Assembly: GCF_019059575.1 (NCBI RefSeq)
Contig: NW_024881790.1
Span: 62,001 to 126,000 of the forward strand
Reading direction: 5' to 3'
Length of the DNA: 64,000 bases
Source: Amphibalanus amphitrite
Taxonomy: Eukaryota; Arthropoda; Thecostraca; Balanomorpha; Balanidae
The notes below the pieces were generated by a model. It had not been told where the DNA came from and did no database searches. It saw only the letters and a list, made by a program, of their open reading frames with translations. Positions 11,651 to 21,881 of the stretch are shown in pieces; positions within the stretch are counted from its first letter, which is position 1, and each line of letters begins with the position of its first letter. A program made the position numbers and the translations under genes.

Positions 11651-12534
11651 TTAACCCTCGCCCGTATTGGTGTTTTTCCAGCCGCGAACGTATAAGGGGG
11701 GGGGGGGTCCGTTGGACCCCCCCTTGCCGTTTCGCCCCTGATCGAGCTAGAGCTTCGCGGAAAAAACGAGCGTGTTGCCCGTGACGAGAGGAAGCCGACG
11801 ATACCCAATTTTAAGGTCCTAGGTCATTGGTTGACCTTGCAGGTCAGGTCAATGACCCCAAAGGCGGGAAAATCGGGACCTGTTAGAACGTCGTAAAGTG
11901 TGGCTGCTAAGGGGTTTTTCGGGGTGCTGATCACGAATATCATGTTAGTTTTGATCACAGATGATGTCTTCATGTATTTAGGCCAGGTCGGGTCAGGTCA
12001 GGTCAGGTCAACCAGTAAGGGTATTCGTAGTAGGTGGCAACCGCCTCTGACAGCTTCGTAACATGTTACGAAGGCACCTAAACTACTTCGTAAATGTTCA
12101 TATGGTTGCTAAATTTGAATTCAGCTCCAAAAACTGGACTAGAAACATGTACAACTCGAAAAAGTGAACCGAGGTCATCAAAGGTCAATGACCTGACCTG
12201 ACCTTCAGGTGACCTTGACACCCACCCTAATGCATGGGGGCAACATCATATCACGTGTTTGAACGCTTGAAACCACGAAAAGACTGCAAACGCGCGGCTA
12301 ATGCGAGCCGACATACGCCGAATCGCGATTCCAGCCAAACATGGTCTCGAAAAGTAGGTCACAGGTCAAAGGTCATTTGGGTCAGGGTCATGAAATTTTC
12401 AGGGTAGGTGTGAAATTGATGAACGCGAGGGTACTGAAAGTTTCGTCGCGATCGGCCGCTTTTTACGCGAGTTATTCGCGAAAAACCATGGGGGGGGTCC
12501 GTTCGACCCCCCCCCCTATACGGGCGAGGGTTAA
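11651..12534 (-). mobile_element. Family C TTAA element (copy C2), intact
   Basis: TTAA at 11651-11654 and 12531-12534; 884 bases. Both ends read inward TTAACCCTCGCCCGTAT. Hairpins are G-run/TCCGTTGGA/C-run at 11695-11725 and G-run/TCCGTTCGA/C-run at 12490-12517. A perfect DR1 AGGTCAAAGGTCA lies at 12363-12375, with tandem GGTCA repeats near 11985-12010 and 12175-12215. Non-coding. Its intact CCAATACGGGCGAGGG-type end (here inverted near 11660) is the empty site for the CACTA-like insertion in copy C4. Confidence 0.85.
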
Positions 12535-13017
12535 ACCTGTAACTTTCACAAATATACTTGCATAAAGTATAAACTCACGCCGGGCCGGTACACGGTACCA
12601 TGGATGATATATTATTATCTCATCCATGACGGTACCAACCGCGCCGGGCCGAGGCCCGAGGGTGTATGAAACCCCCGCCCCCCCCCCCCCTAACTCGGCT
12701 TCTGGGCCACGTAGCCACACGGGGTAAACGGCATTCCAAAGGACCTCTGGTGACCTGACCTTTGACCTGACCTAAAAAATGACTGAAGTATTTCCGCCAT
12801 TATTTTTACGCTCTTTGGAATGCCGTTTACCCCGTGTGGCTACGTGGCCCAGAAGCCGAGTTAGGGGGGGGGGGCGGGGGTTTCATACACCCTCGGGCCT
12901 CGGCCCGGCGCGGTTGGTACCGTCATGGATGAGATAATAATATATCATCCATGGTACCGTGTACCGGCCCGGCGTGAGTTTATACTTTATGCAAGTATAT
13001 TTGTGAAAGTTACAGGT
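12535..13017. repeat. Palindrome centre: two inverted family A-related termini
   Basis: Both sides carry the block TAACTCGG, CTTCTGGGCCACGTAGCC and a CGGGGTTT-type G/C run, related to the right end of family A (CTACGTGGCCCAGGA). A further hairpin, GGTACCATGG-ATGATATATTATTATCTCAT-CCATG, lies at 12596-12630 with its mirror image at 12922-12958. The unpaired spacer, about 12744-12813, contains a perfect DR1 (12756-12768). This looks like a family A element deleted down to one end and then mirrored. Confidence 0.65.
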
Positions 13018-13897
13018 TTAACCCTCGCCCGTATGGGGGGGGTCGAACGGACCCCCCCCCCATGGTTTTTCGCGAATAACTCGCGTAAAAAGCGGCCGAT
13101 CGCGACGAAACTTTCAGTACCCTCGCGTTCATCAATTTCACACCTACCCTGAAAATTTCATGACCCTGACCCAAATGACCTTTGACCTGTGACCTACTTT
13201 TCGAGACCATGTTTGGCTGGAATCGCGATTCGGCGTATGTCGGCTCGCATTAGCCGCGCGTTTGCAGTCTTTTCGTGGTTTCAAGCGTTTAAACACGTGA
13301 TATGATGTTGCCCCCATGCATTAGGGTGGGTGTCAAGGTCACCTGAAGGTCAGGTCAGGTCATTGACCTTTGATGACCTCGGTTCACTTTTTCGAGTTGT
13401 ACATGTTTCTAGTCCAGTTTTTGGAGCTGAATTCAAATTTAGCAACCATATGAACATTTACGAAGTAGTTTAGGTGCCTTCGTAACATGTTACGAAGCTG
13501 TCAGAGGCGGTTGCCACCTACTACGAATACCCTTACTGGTTGACCTGACCTGACCTGACCCGACCTGGCCTAAATACATGAAGACATCATTTGTGATCAA
13601 AACTAACATGATATTCGTGATCAGCACCCCGAAAAACCCCATAGCAGCCACACTTTACGACGTTCTAACAGGTCCCGATTTTCCCGCCTTTGGGGTCATT
13701 GACCTGACCTGCAAGGTCAACCAATGACCTAGGACCTTAAAATTGGGTATCGTCGGCTTCCTCTCGTCACGGGCAACACGCTCGTTTTTTCCGCGAAGCT
13801 TTAGCTCGATCAGGGGCGAAACGGCAAGGGGGGTCCAACGGACCCCCCCCCCTTATACGTTCGCGGCTGGAAAAACACCAATACGGGCGAGGGTTAA
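13018..13897 (+). mobile_element. Family C TTAA element (copy C3), intact
   Basis: TTAA at 13018-13021 and 13894-13897. It is the mirror image of C2 in the other palindrome arm, with the same hairpins (13034-13061 and 13828-13852) and a perfect DR1 at 13176-13188. Differences from C2 are few single-base changes and altered G/C run lengths. Non-coding. Confidence 0.85.
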
Positions 13898-14059
13898 TTT
13901 AATCGGCAGATGAATATTTATCAAAAATATACTCATGAAATATATGTAATAGGTGACAGCGATCGGAAAATTACCAATTTCGCGATGGACGCTAGGTCGC
14001 CCACGTGGGTATGAAAACAACGATTTTCATGACTAAGGATACAATTTCAAATACTTAAC

Positions 14060-15491
14060 AGTTTGGCTTTCGTGCACACCATTCCGTCGAACATGCTCTT
14101 ATACTTTTAACAGAGTCCATAAGGTCATCAGTGGATAATGGAGACGTATGCATTCTAGTTTCTCTCGACCTAAGCAAGGCATTTGATTCCGTCAGTCACA
14201 ACATCTTGCTGAGTAAACTTTCCCAATATGGCATTGACCATCCTTGGTTTGAAAGCTACCTGTCAGGTAGATCTCAGTACGTGCGGGGTTGCGACGACGC
14301 AATAGGTCATGTATCTACCGGTGTGCCACAGGGAAGTGTTCTGGGTCCAACGCTTTTCAATCTATTCGTGAATGATTTACCTGCAGTTGCTAATGGCTTA
14401 TGTACAATTATCCAGTATGCAGATGACACCCAAGTGTTGGTCTCTGGTTCGCCTCGTGATATAGGCAATGTCATAACTCGACTTCATGTTGCTCTTCAGA
14501 AACTTTCTGAGTGGTTCTCACGAAATCTACTTGCACTTAATGTTCTCAAAACGCAAGTTGTTGTGTTTGGTTCCAAAGTCACCATGAAAAATGTCAATGT
14601 TAGGAGTCTAAATATTTTTAACACTGCAGTACCCGTACAGCCATCACTAACTAGTCTAGGTGTAACGCTGGATAGTTGTCTTACGTGGAGCAGTCACATT
14701 GACGGTGTCATTCGAAAGTGTACTGGTATGCTAATTCGATTGGGCCAGCTTCGTCGCGTGATGCCCTTAAAGGTAATTGTCCTCCTAGTCAATACCCTTG
14801 TTCTTCCTCATATTCGCTTTTGCATGGCTCTCTGGGGAAATTGTAATGTGACACAAGGGAAGAGAATAGGAAAAATAGTTAAATTTGCACAGCGTATCGC
14901 AGGTCGCGAAGCTCACAGACTGGCTTGGCGTGGAGATCTTACCTTACAGCATAAAATCGCGGTATTGAAAACAGTTCGTCAATGTCTACTTATCCCTGAA
15001 TGTATGCCGCCACTAATTGTGTCTCTCTTTAAAGAGAGACAGTCAGACCGACAAACAAGGCAATCAGGCAACCTTGACCTGGTTATACCTAGGACTGAAA
15101 TGAAGAAAGCGTCCTTCTCTTACAGTGGTGCAAAACTATGGAATAGCTTGCCCATTCATGTCCGAAACTATTCGAAAGCTGATTTTGTAAAATATATTTT
15201 GGAAAATCACGCGGTAAAATGATGCATATGTATGTGGTGTTGTTCCGGGGATGTCACATTGTTCGTTGTAATAATTGCCGGTTACTTATGAGGCTTCGCT
15301 GTCTCATCAAACTTTGTGTTATAGAAAATCGCTTTTGTTCTGCATTTTGATTTCGTTATACGTGCTTATGAATGACAGGGCACTGCGCTGCCTGTATTGT
15401 ATGTATATGGTTTATGTGTGTCAATGTGTTTCCCTCTGTAATGCCCACCGAATGGTGGTTAGTGGGAATATGAAATAATAATAATAATAAT
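14060..15491 (+). mobile_element. 5'-truncated LINE insertion with (AAT)n tail
   Basis: The insertion splits the right palindrome arm. CTTAAC precedes it and AACCTGTCTC follows, while the intact left arm reads GAGACAGGTTAAG (11488-11500, inverted), giving a 3-4 base duplication (AAC). The element begins inside the reverse transcriptase domain and ends in AATAATAAT repeats (15474-15491), the 3' tail style of several Jockey/I/CR1-type LINEs. Truncation at the 5' end is the normal outcome of target-primed reverse transcription. Confidence 0.85.
14062..15222 (+). pseudogene. LINE reverse transcriptase, C-terminal two-thirds (5' truncated)
   Basis: The frame is open from FGFR at 14062 (before the first internal ATG at 14131) to the stop at 15222. 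Visible RT motifs are a GFR.HHS block, LDLSKAFDSVSH (first catalytic aspartate), TGVPQGSVLGPTLFNLFVNDL, and YADDTQ (catalytic pair), followed by the thumb and the C-terminal WGN/FSYSGAKLWNSLP region typical of Jockey/CR1-group LINEs. The endonuclease and RT fingers are absent because the copy is truncated. No internal stop is seen, so the insertion is recent, but it cannot be autonomous. Confidence 0.88.
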
Positions 15492-15530
15492 AACCTGTCT
15501 CTAACGATTCTTGCCATTCTCATTTATACC

Positions 15531-15604
15531 CGATATATTTATACCCGTCCGTATAGGGGGGGGGGGTCTCATTCGACCCCCCCCCCTATACGGGCGAGGG
15601 TTAA
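15531..15604. repeat. Family C remnant reduced to its terminal hairpin
   Basis: Only CCCGTCCGTATA, a G-run, TCTCATTCGA, a C-run and TATACGGGCGAGGGTTAA remain (15543-15604). The whole element body between the two ends is missing. The TTAA at 15601-15604 is followed by the same AACCTGTAACTTTCAC flank as C2. Confidence 0.7.
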
Positions 15605-16345
15605 ACCTGTAACTTTCACAAATATACTTGCATAAAGTATAAACTCACGCCGGGCCGGTACACGGTACCATGGATGATATATTATTATCTCATCCATGAC
15701 GGTACCAACCGCGCCGGGCCGAGGCCCGAGGGTGTATGAAACCCCCGCCCCCCCCCCTAACTCGGCTTCTGGGCCACGTAGCCACACGGGGTAAACGGCA
15801 TTCCAAAGAGCGTAAAAATAATGGCGGAAATACTTCAGTCATTTTTTAGGTCAGGTCAAAGGTCAGGTCACCAGAGGTCATTAAAGGCAAATTTTGTCTA
15901 TTTCAACAATTTTCGAAACACCCGGCACATAACATGGAAACCAATAGTACTACAGCGCCACGGAAAAGCGCGTTCGATAGCTCTTTCACAGGTCTTTCTG
16001 ATAAGATCTCTATGTTTCTGAGTTTAATTCACAGATTTCACCTCAGGTCAACGGTTTAGCCTACAGAGAGCAAAAACTCCAAAAATAGCCGTGTTTACGA
16101 AAAACGTTTTTTTTCGGTAATAACTTTTGACTCAAACCAGCTCGTCGAGACGCGTCGAATGAACTATACCTAGTTTGACCTTCAAAGGCCATTTTGAAAA
16201 TTTTACGTCAGGTCAAGGTCATGACCTGACCGGAAAGGGTCATGCTGCATATCAGTCGATCCGTATCGTTGAGCTGAACACATCTGACGTGTTTTCATCG
16301 CTCTAGCACGTCTCTATCAAAAGTTATAGTAAAAAAAACTGCTGG
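15605..16345 (-). mobile_element. Family A-related element (copy A3), diverged, one end lost
   Basis: The first 250 bases repeat the block beside C2 (CTCGGCTTCTGGGCCACG etc.). The sequence then continues through the family A body on the reverse strand, ending near TATCAAAAGTTATAG. It contains the perfect DR1 at 15853-15865 and the ATGCTGCATATCAGTCGATCC segment shared with A1 and F1. The far terminus is not present. It shows what the deleted palindrome-centre copy looked like before deletion. Confidence 0.65.
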
Positions 16346-17499
16346 TTACCGTTTTCATGCCACTGTTTACACGTTTTCATGCCACTGTTTACATGTAACT
16401 CGATGTTTGATGGTGTTAAGAATGACCCGCCCAGACCAAATGAGACGCCTTTCAATTTGCTCTTATTTACTTATTATTAGTAGTATATATATTATTATAT
16501 TTATGTATAGAGAGAGAGAGTATTGAGTATGAGGCAATATATAGGGTGCAAAATGAATAATGACCTAACCTGGCTCTAAGCCACAGATATCTTGAGATGT
16601 AACACGTGGCTAACCCAGCCTCGGGGTCAAAGCTATAGTCACTGTTTAGCGGCACGCTGCTACCCAGTACCTAACATCATCAGGTATGGGTGCCTCCGTT
16701 CCTATGGAAACGTAGGCAAACTTCACAATGTTGCCAACGTCTTAATGGAAACCGGCTAAGTGTCGACACCTTGTGACGGCGGGGAGGGTGGTATCATGGA
16801 ACAGGGGCCGAGGTCCACCTATAGTCACGTTAATGGCCAGCTCGTTGGATTTGCTCCGATGTTATCTACTCCAACTGGTAGCCGGTGACCGTCTAGATAG
16901 GAACAGGGGATGAACTCGTACTATGGGCAGACGGATGAGGAGAGGTCTTCGTGTACGGCCAAAAACGACGTTAAAGTTGCGAGGACGTGCTTCTTGCTCA
17001 TACAACTCAAACATAACTAGAAACATTTGGATCATTATGCATGCTGCAGCTGATTAGGGAATAAAGTATGTAACATTTCCATGTTATGGTAACATTCCAG
17101 CTGTTAGATAGACTCTGTAATTTAATCCGTTCACAACCTTTGTTTTTGTTTTGTTGGGTTAGGCCCTTTCGGTCCATTGAGACCATTGCAGAGCCGGAAG
17201 GATTATAGGAATTGGGGGAAACATTGGTATGGACAGGCACCCTAGAGAGCCGCCGGGGCTGAGCCCGTCCGAATGGACAGGCCGACCAGCCCCCCAAGCA
17301 CTCTCTGCACCCGGCTACGGGTGTGCTCCCTTGGGAGCAGTGGTGCGTTTCAAGGGAGCAGCCCGCATGAGATAAAGTTGCATGTCCAGCCCGGATCGAG
17401 AGTTGCTGCGTGGAGGAGAAGGATTTGAACTTGATCTGAAAATCCTGAGGATGGAAACGACGGACGGGTGTTGCGTTCACACCCGTTTCCCCGTGCCTT
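16346..17499. other. Unassigned region before the nested block
   Basis: A 26-base unit (GTTTTCATGCCACTGTTTAC) is repeated in tandem at 16351-16399, and (AG)n occurs near 16508. The stretch 16590-17490 is moderately GC-rich and reads like a decayed repeat, but I find no domain, tRNA fold or terminal repeat. Long open frames here show no recognisable protein. Confidence 0.3.
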
Positions 17500-18977
17500 T
17501 TAACCCGGCAGTTGCTGGGGTATTTCGCCACCCACCGTTTGCTGGGGGGGGGGGGGGGCGTTAAACGCCCCCAGCCGATAACTCGAGAACCAATAGGCGC
17601 AGCGAAACGCACGACGCGGCAAACGAAAGAACGCGACGAGACGCTTCAGATGAGTACTTTAAGGTTGAATATTGAGGTCACAGGTCGGGTCAAGGTCAGG
17701 TCAAACACCTGAAATCGGGCTTTCAGTAGAATGGACTTCAGGACTTCGCAATGGGCGCCTCTCGTCATAAACTCTGTCAAAATGGTGCACAATCCATCAT
17801 ATAAGGCCTACAAGAGTGTCAGCTCCATGCAGGGGTCAGTCAAGCATAGGTCAGGGCATAGACCTCTGTACACCAGTGTGTACAGAGGTCTATGGTCAGG
17901 GTCAAGGTCAGGTCAACCGGGCAGGCACATATCCCCGAAAATAAAAACTGATATTCGCAGCCTGTGACACATGTTTTATGGGTAATTTGGGGCGTAGAAC
18001 ACGATGGTGACATTCATTTTGTCATATGTGTACGTGTTTGGCTCAAAAAGTTCAATTTAACCCTCGCCCGTATAGGGGGGGGGGTCGAACGGACCCCCCC
18101 CCCCCATGGTTTTTCGCGAATAACTCGCGTAAAAAGCGGCCGATCGCAACGAAACTTTCAGTACCCTCGCGTTAATCAATTTCACACCTACCCTGAAAAT
18201 TTCATGACCCTGACCCCAATGACCTTTGACCTGTGACCTACTTTTCGAGACCATGTTTGGCCGGAATCGCGATTCGGCGTATGTCGGCTCGCATTAGCCG
18301 CGCGTTTGCAGTCTTTTCGTGGTTTCAAGCGTTCAAACATGTGATATGATGCTGCCCCCATGCATTAGGGTGCGTGTCAAGGTCACCTGACGGTCAGGTC
18401 AGGTCACTGACCTTTGGTGACCTCGGTTCACTTTTTCGAGTTTTACATGTTTCTAGGCCAGTTTTTGGAGCTGAATTCGAATTTAGCAACCATATGAACA
18501 TTTACGAAGTAGTTTTGGTGCCTTCGTAACATGTTACGAAGCTGTCAGAGGCGGTTGACACCTACTAGGAATACCCGGCAGGACCCCTACTGGTTGACCT
18601 GACCTGACCTGACCCGACCTGGACTAAATGCATAAAGACATCATCTGTGATCAAAACTAACATGATATTCGTGATCAGCGCCCCGAAAAACCCCATAGCA
18701 GCCACACTTTACGACGTTCTAACAGGTCCCGATTTTCCCGACTTTTGGGTCATTGACCTGACCTGCAAGGTCAACCAATGATCTAGGACCTTAAAATTAG
18801 GTATCATCGGCTTCCTCTCGTCACGGGCAACACGCTCGTTTTTTTCCGCGAAGCTCTAGCTCGATCAGGGGCGAAACGGCAAGGGGGGTCCAACAGACCC
18901 CCCCCCCCTTATACGTTCGCGGCTGGAAAAACACCAATACACTGTAAAAAAAGATTAGCACTTAACAACCTATACGC

Positions 18978-19889
18978 GATAGGCGTTATCACAAGTGTAT
19001 TCGCGGCCATTGGGGCGACGTAAGAAAAGAAGAAAACAACTGGCCCCAAAAACTTTTAAGTATCAGTTAGCATGCACCTTTTCCTTGATCTGTAGAGAAT
19101 TTACCATTAATTGCTAGAGAAAATTAAATTTAAAATCTTCCATTTATGCTTTTTTCATCGTTTGCACAATATGTTCTTTTACTAAGATAGAAATACTACT
19201 TAGGAATAGTTCCCGCATCATCGTCAAGAACAATAGGGAAGGCTTGAAGTGAATACAATAATCTAAACGGTTTTGTAATCTATGTGAAGACACTTCTAAA
19301 ATTGCCTGTAGAAATATTGAAGGCAAAAGTTCAACTTTTTCACAAGACGGATGTCTATAAACCTACTCAACGTGTGACAACTCAGCCGGTATTTCGTCGC
19401 CTACAGCCCAGCTTTCCCTAGTGACCGATAGAGGCGCTGCTATCGATGTCCGCCTGTGCCGCCTAACGGGGTGATGCAGACCGTTTTTCCAGGTGCTAAA
19501 CATTGAAAGTGCTTGATAAACTCCACGTTTTTGATGAAGCATGCCGAAATCAGCTAACTTGGTGCTTGTCAAGTGCTTGTTAGTCGGAATCTGCCGTTGT
19601 CATGGAAACAGGCGGGATAAATAGAAATCTTAAAGTGCTTTGTTGTGTGTGCACTGCTAAGCGGGAGCTACAAAGTATGCACAAGGTGCTGAGGGGCGGG
19701 GCGAAACAAATTTTAGCAGTTCCTAGGTGCTTAGGGGCGGGGCGTCCGTCCTCTTCCGTCGCTCAAGGCCACTCGCCGCGTGGCCGCCGGCAGTCGCCAT
19801 TTAATCTGCGGAGCGTGCAAGTGTGCGGTGAGATTTGTGCGGGATTCGATTAGGAGTTGAGTGCATTTGTCTTCAGCTTAAGTGGAGGT
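18978..19889. repeat. Left arm of the CACTA-like element, non-coding
   Basis: 18978-19468 matches 3865-4352. From 19489 on, AGGTGCT, AAGTGCTTG, TTGGTGCTTG and GGTGCTTAGG recur at short spacing, ending in a GGGGCGGGGCG-containing stretch duplicated at 19694-19703 and 19734-19743. No gene. Confidence 0.6.
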
Positions 19890-20071
19890 TGTATGCAGGT
19901 CTCAAGCTACATTATAAGACGATGCCAATACACACGACTGATTTCTATTACGTTCCAGACACACCCCTTGCTCCACCATTCCCCTGAGCGACATACATCA
20001 TCGATTTAGCTTGACCTAAAATAACACGCATCTTTTGTTCAAAGGCACTTTCAACAGCAACACACTATACA
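19890..20071 (-). repeat. 3' LTR of gypsy element 1
   Basis: 182 bases, matching the right LTR segment with few changes (for example GACCTAAAAT versus GACCTTAAAT). Starts TGTATGCAGGTCTC and ends CACACTATACA. Flanked on the outside by GAGGT. Confidence 0.9.
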
Positions 20072-20130
20072 TCTCCCCCCCTAAAACCATACATCTCCCC
20101 CTTAAACCATACATCTCCCCCTAAAACAAC
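20072..20130 (-). repeat. Polypurine tract in three tandem copies
   Basis: On the coding strand AGGGGGGGAGA abuts the LTR edge, as expected for the plus-strand primer. The unit (TTTTAGGGGGAGATGTATGG) occurs about three times, each copy including ATGTATGG, a near-copy of the LTR edge itself. Confidence 0.75.
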
Positions 20131-20239
20131 GTCATTCCCCATTTGAATGGCCAACATGCTTTTTTTGGCCTTCCAGAAACAAACGTGCCCACTAGCACCG
20201 CCACGATGCTAGTTGTTTGCATCCACAGTTCGCTGTTTA

Positions 20240-20992
20240 CTAGCCAGCGGTTGCTATCGGCGTGATGAAACGCCTGTTCCGGCGCGTGATTCGTCCCGTT
20301 CCGTCGAGACGCATTGTGTACTGGCGATACTTCTTGTTGACACCTGTGATGATGCCAGTCCGGTCCCAGAGGCGCGTCCTGGGGTCTTGCATGCGCACGC
20401 ACTGCCCAACTTTTAGTTGCGGGAGTTCTCGAAGGGAGCGTGTCCTCTCTTCAATGACTTCTCCCGTTCTGGCCATTTGGAACTCCCTTTCCTGGAGGAA
20501 TTCACGCCAGTGGGCGGCGACCCGGAGGTGTACCTTCAGGAGAGGTACCCCTCCACGCAGCTGGCGTCCCATCAGTAGCTGAGCAGGTGACTTGCCGCCG
20601 TCTCGTAGTGGGGTGTTGTGGTATTGCAATAGGGCAAGTACCACCTTATCTGTGTCGACGCCGCCCCCTGGTGACGTATTGCTTCTTAGGATAGCCTTGG
20701 CGGACTTAACCGCTGCTTCAGCACGCCCATTTGACTTTGGATAGTACGCCGACGACTGGCGAACTTCGACCTTCCATCTTCTGAAGAAGTCTCGCACAGC
20801 AGCGCTGGTCAGATTAGCACCGCCGTCTATCGATATTTCCTCTGGCACTCCATACTGGGAGAAGTACTTTCTCAGTGCTGGAATGATGACGTGCGATGAT
20901 GTTGATCTGAACTGTTCGACCTTGATCCAGCCCGTCAGTCTGTCGCTGTACACAAGGTAACTGCGTCCGTTCATGTCAAAAAGATTGGCCAC
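20240..20992 (-). pseudogene. Gypsy 1 integrase core and C-terminal domain
   Basis: This segment follows the zinc-binding part of integrase at 21012-21881. It shows the retroviral-type integrase core: a NLF.MNGRSYLVYSDRLTGW block, ISIDGGANLTS (second acidic residue), and YYPKSNGRAEAAVKSAK (catalytic glutamate). A basic C-terminal part with WDRTGIITGV follows. In this family the first block usually reads ADLF; here it is ANLF, so the first catalytic aspartate appears to be asparagine (GAT to AAT). The frame is also separated from the upstream pol frame by one extra T near 21010. Both changes argue for a dead copy. Confidence 0.85.
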
Positions 20993-21011
20993 TACCTTTT
21001 GAAATGGGTAT

Positions 21012-21751
21012 TCAGGACTCAGGTGGCTTCGTCATGATGGCTGGTTCTGCGGGCTGTGTTGGTGCTTTTAGACAGCACTCGTTGCAGTGAAGTCTATGGA
21101 ACTCAATGTCCGACTCGAAGCCTGGCCAGTACACTGCTTCTCTAGCCCGCCTGATCATTCCTTCTTTTCCTTGATGAGCAGCATGCAGGTTCTGGGCGAC
21201 TTGTGGTTGGAGTCCGGCCGGAATAACAAGTCTGAGTGGGCCTCCATCGTAGCTGTAGCACACCAGACCGTCAACTAGGCTGAGCCAATCCCGAACTTTG
21301 TAGAAAGCCTTAAGCTCCGGCACCTCCTTTGCATGACATCCGGCCCACGTGTCTGTTGCTATCTTCTGTTGAAGCAGCTGATATGTGGGGTCCTTCGCAG
21401 CTTCGGCTCTCACATCATCCTGGTCTACCGTCATACCAGAGTCGTCCGACTCACATCGCGGGATGGCTGTGATTGCCGCCACAGTCAGCTCCTCTGCCAG
21501 CTCAGCATCGTCTTGAGACGGAGCGACTCGCTGCACCGGGTAGCGCGAGAGTGCGTCTGCTGCTGTGTTGAGTTTGCCCGGTTTGTATCTGATGCTGAAC
21601 TTGTAGTTCAACGTTTTTTCCTTCAGCCTGAACAGGCGTGGGTTTGAGATGTCTTTGAGCTGACGGTCAGCGAAAAGTCTCACGAGCGGCTTGTGGTCTG
21701 TGATAATTTCTAGGTTATCACAGCCAAGCAGGAACAGTCTGGCCTTGTGTA
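21012..21751 (-). pseudogene. Gypsy 1 RNase H C-terminal part and integrase zinc-binding domain
   Basis: The gypsy frame resumes at about 21743 after the hAT-like insertion with ARLFLLGCDNLEIITDHKPL (RNase H catalytic aspartate in TDHKPL). It continues to the FSIRYKPGKLNTAADALSRYP block ending RNase H, then to the H-H-C-C integrase motif (HAAHQGKEGMIRRAREAVYW ... HCNECC). The frame stops at 21012 because of a one-base insertion; the integrase core continues in another frame at 20992. Codons upstream of 21752 in the same open frame belong to the inserted element. Confidence 0.85.
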
Positions 21752-21881
21752 CAAGGCCGTATAAGAGAGGTAGAATCATCCCGTGATTTCCAATGGACCG
21801 GTCGCTAAGCATTAGCGTGACGTCACTGGTGGAGACCGGACGGCGCCCGGCTCCAAGCTGTACGTCGGGTACATTTGGCAC

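Larger units (their letters stand above)
11456..15530. repeat. Giant inverted repeat (1.29-kb arms, about 70-base spacer), right arm split by a LINE
   Basis: The left arm runs from TATAAATGAGAATGGC (11456) to CATTCCAAAG (about 12743). Its reverse complement runs from about 12814 to 14059, is interrupted by a truncated LINE (14060-15491), and resumes at 15492 to end with the inverse of the starting motif near 15530. Each arm holds one whole family C element and a family A-derived terminus. The arms are not identical: ACGATC versus CCGATC near 11583/13962, and TTTGTCATG versus TTAGTCATG. They are therefore old enough to have diverged, and not a simple assembly reflection. Confidence 0.85.

Noticed and set aside
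17390..17440. tRNA-like GGATTTGAAC segment
   Set aside because: No acceptor or anticodon stem can be formed around it, and box A/box B spacing is absent.
17007..17612. 201-codon open frame on the minus strand
   Set aside because: It crosses the terminal hairpin of element B2 (poly-G translated as poly-proline) and shows no domain.
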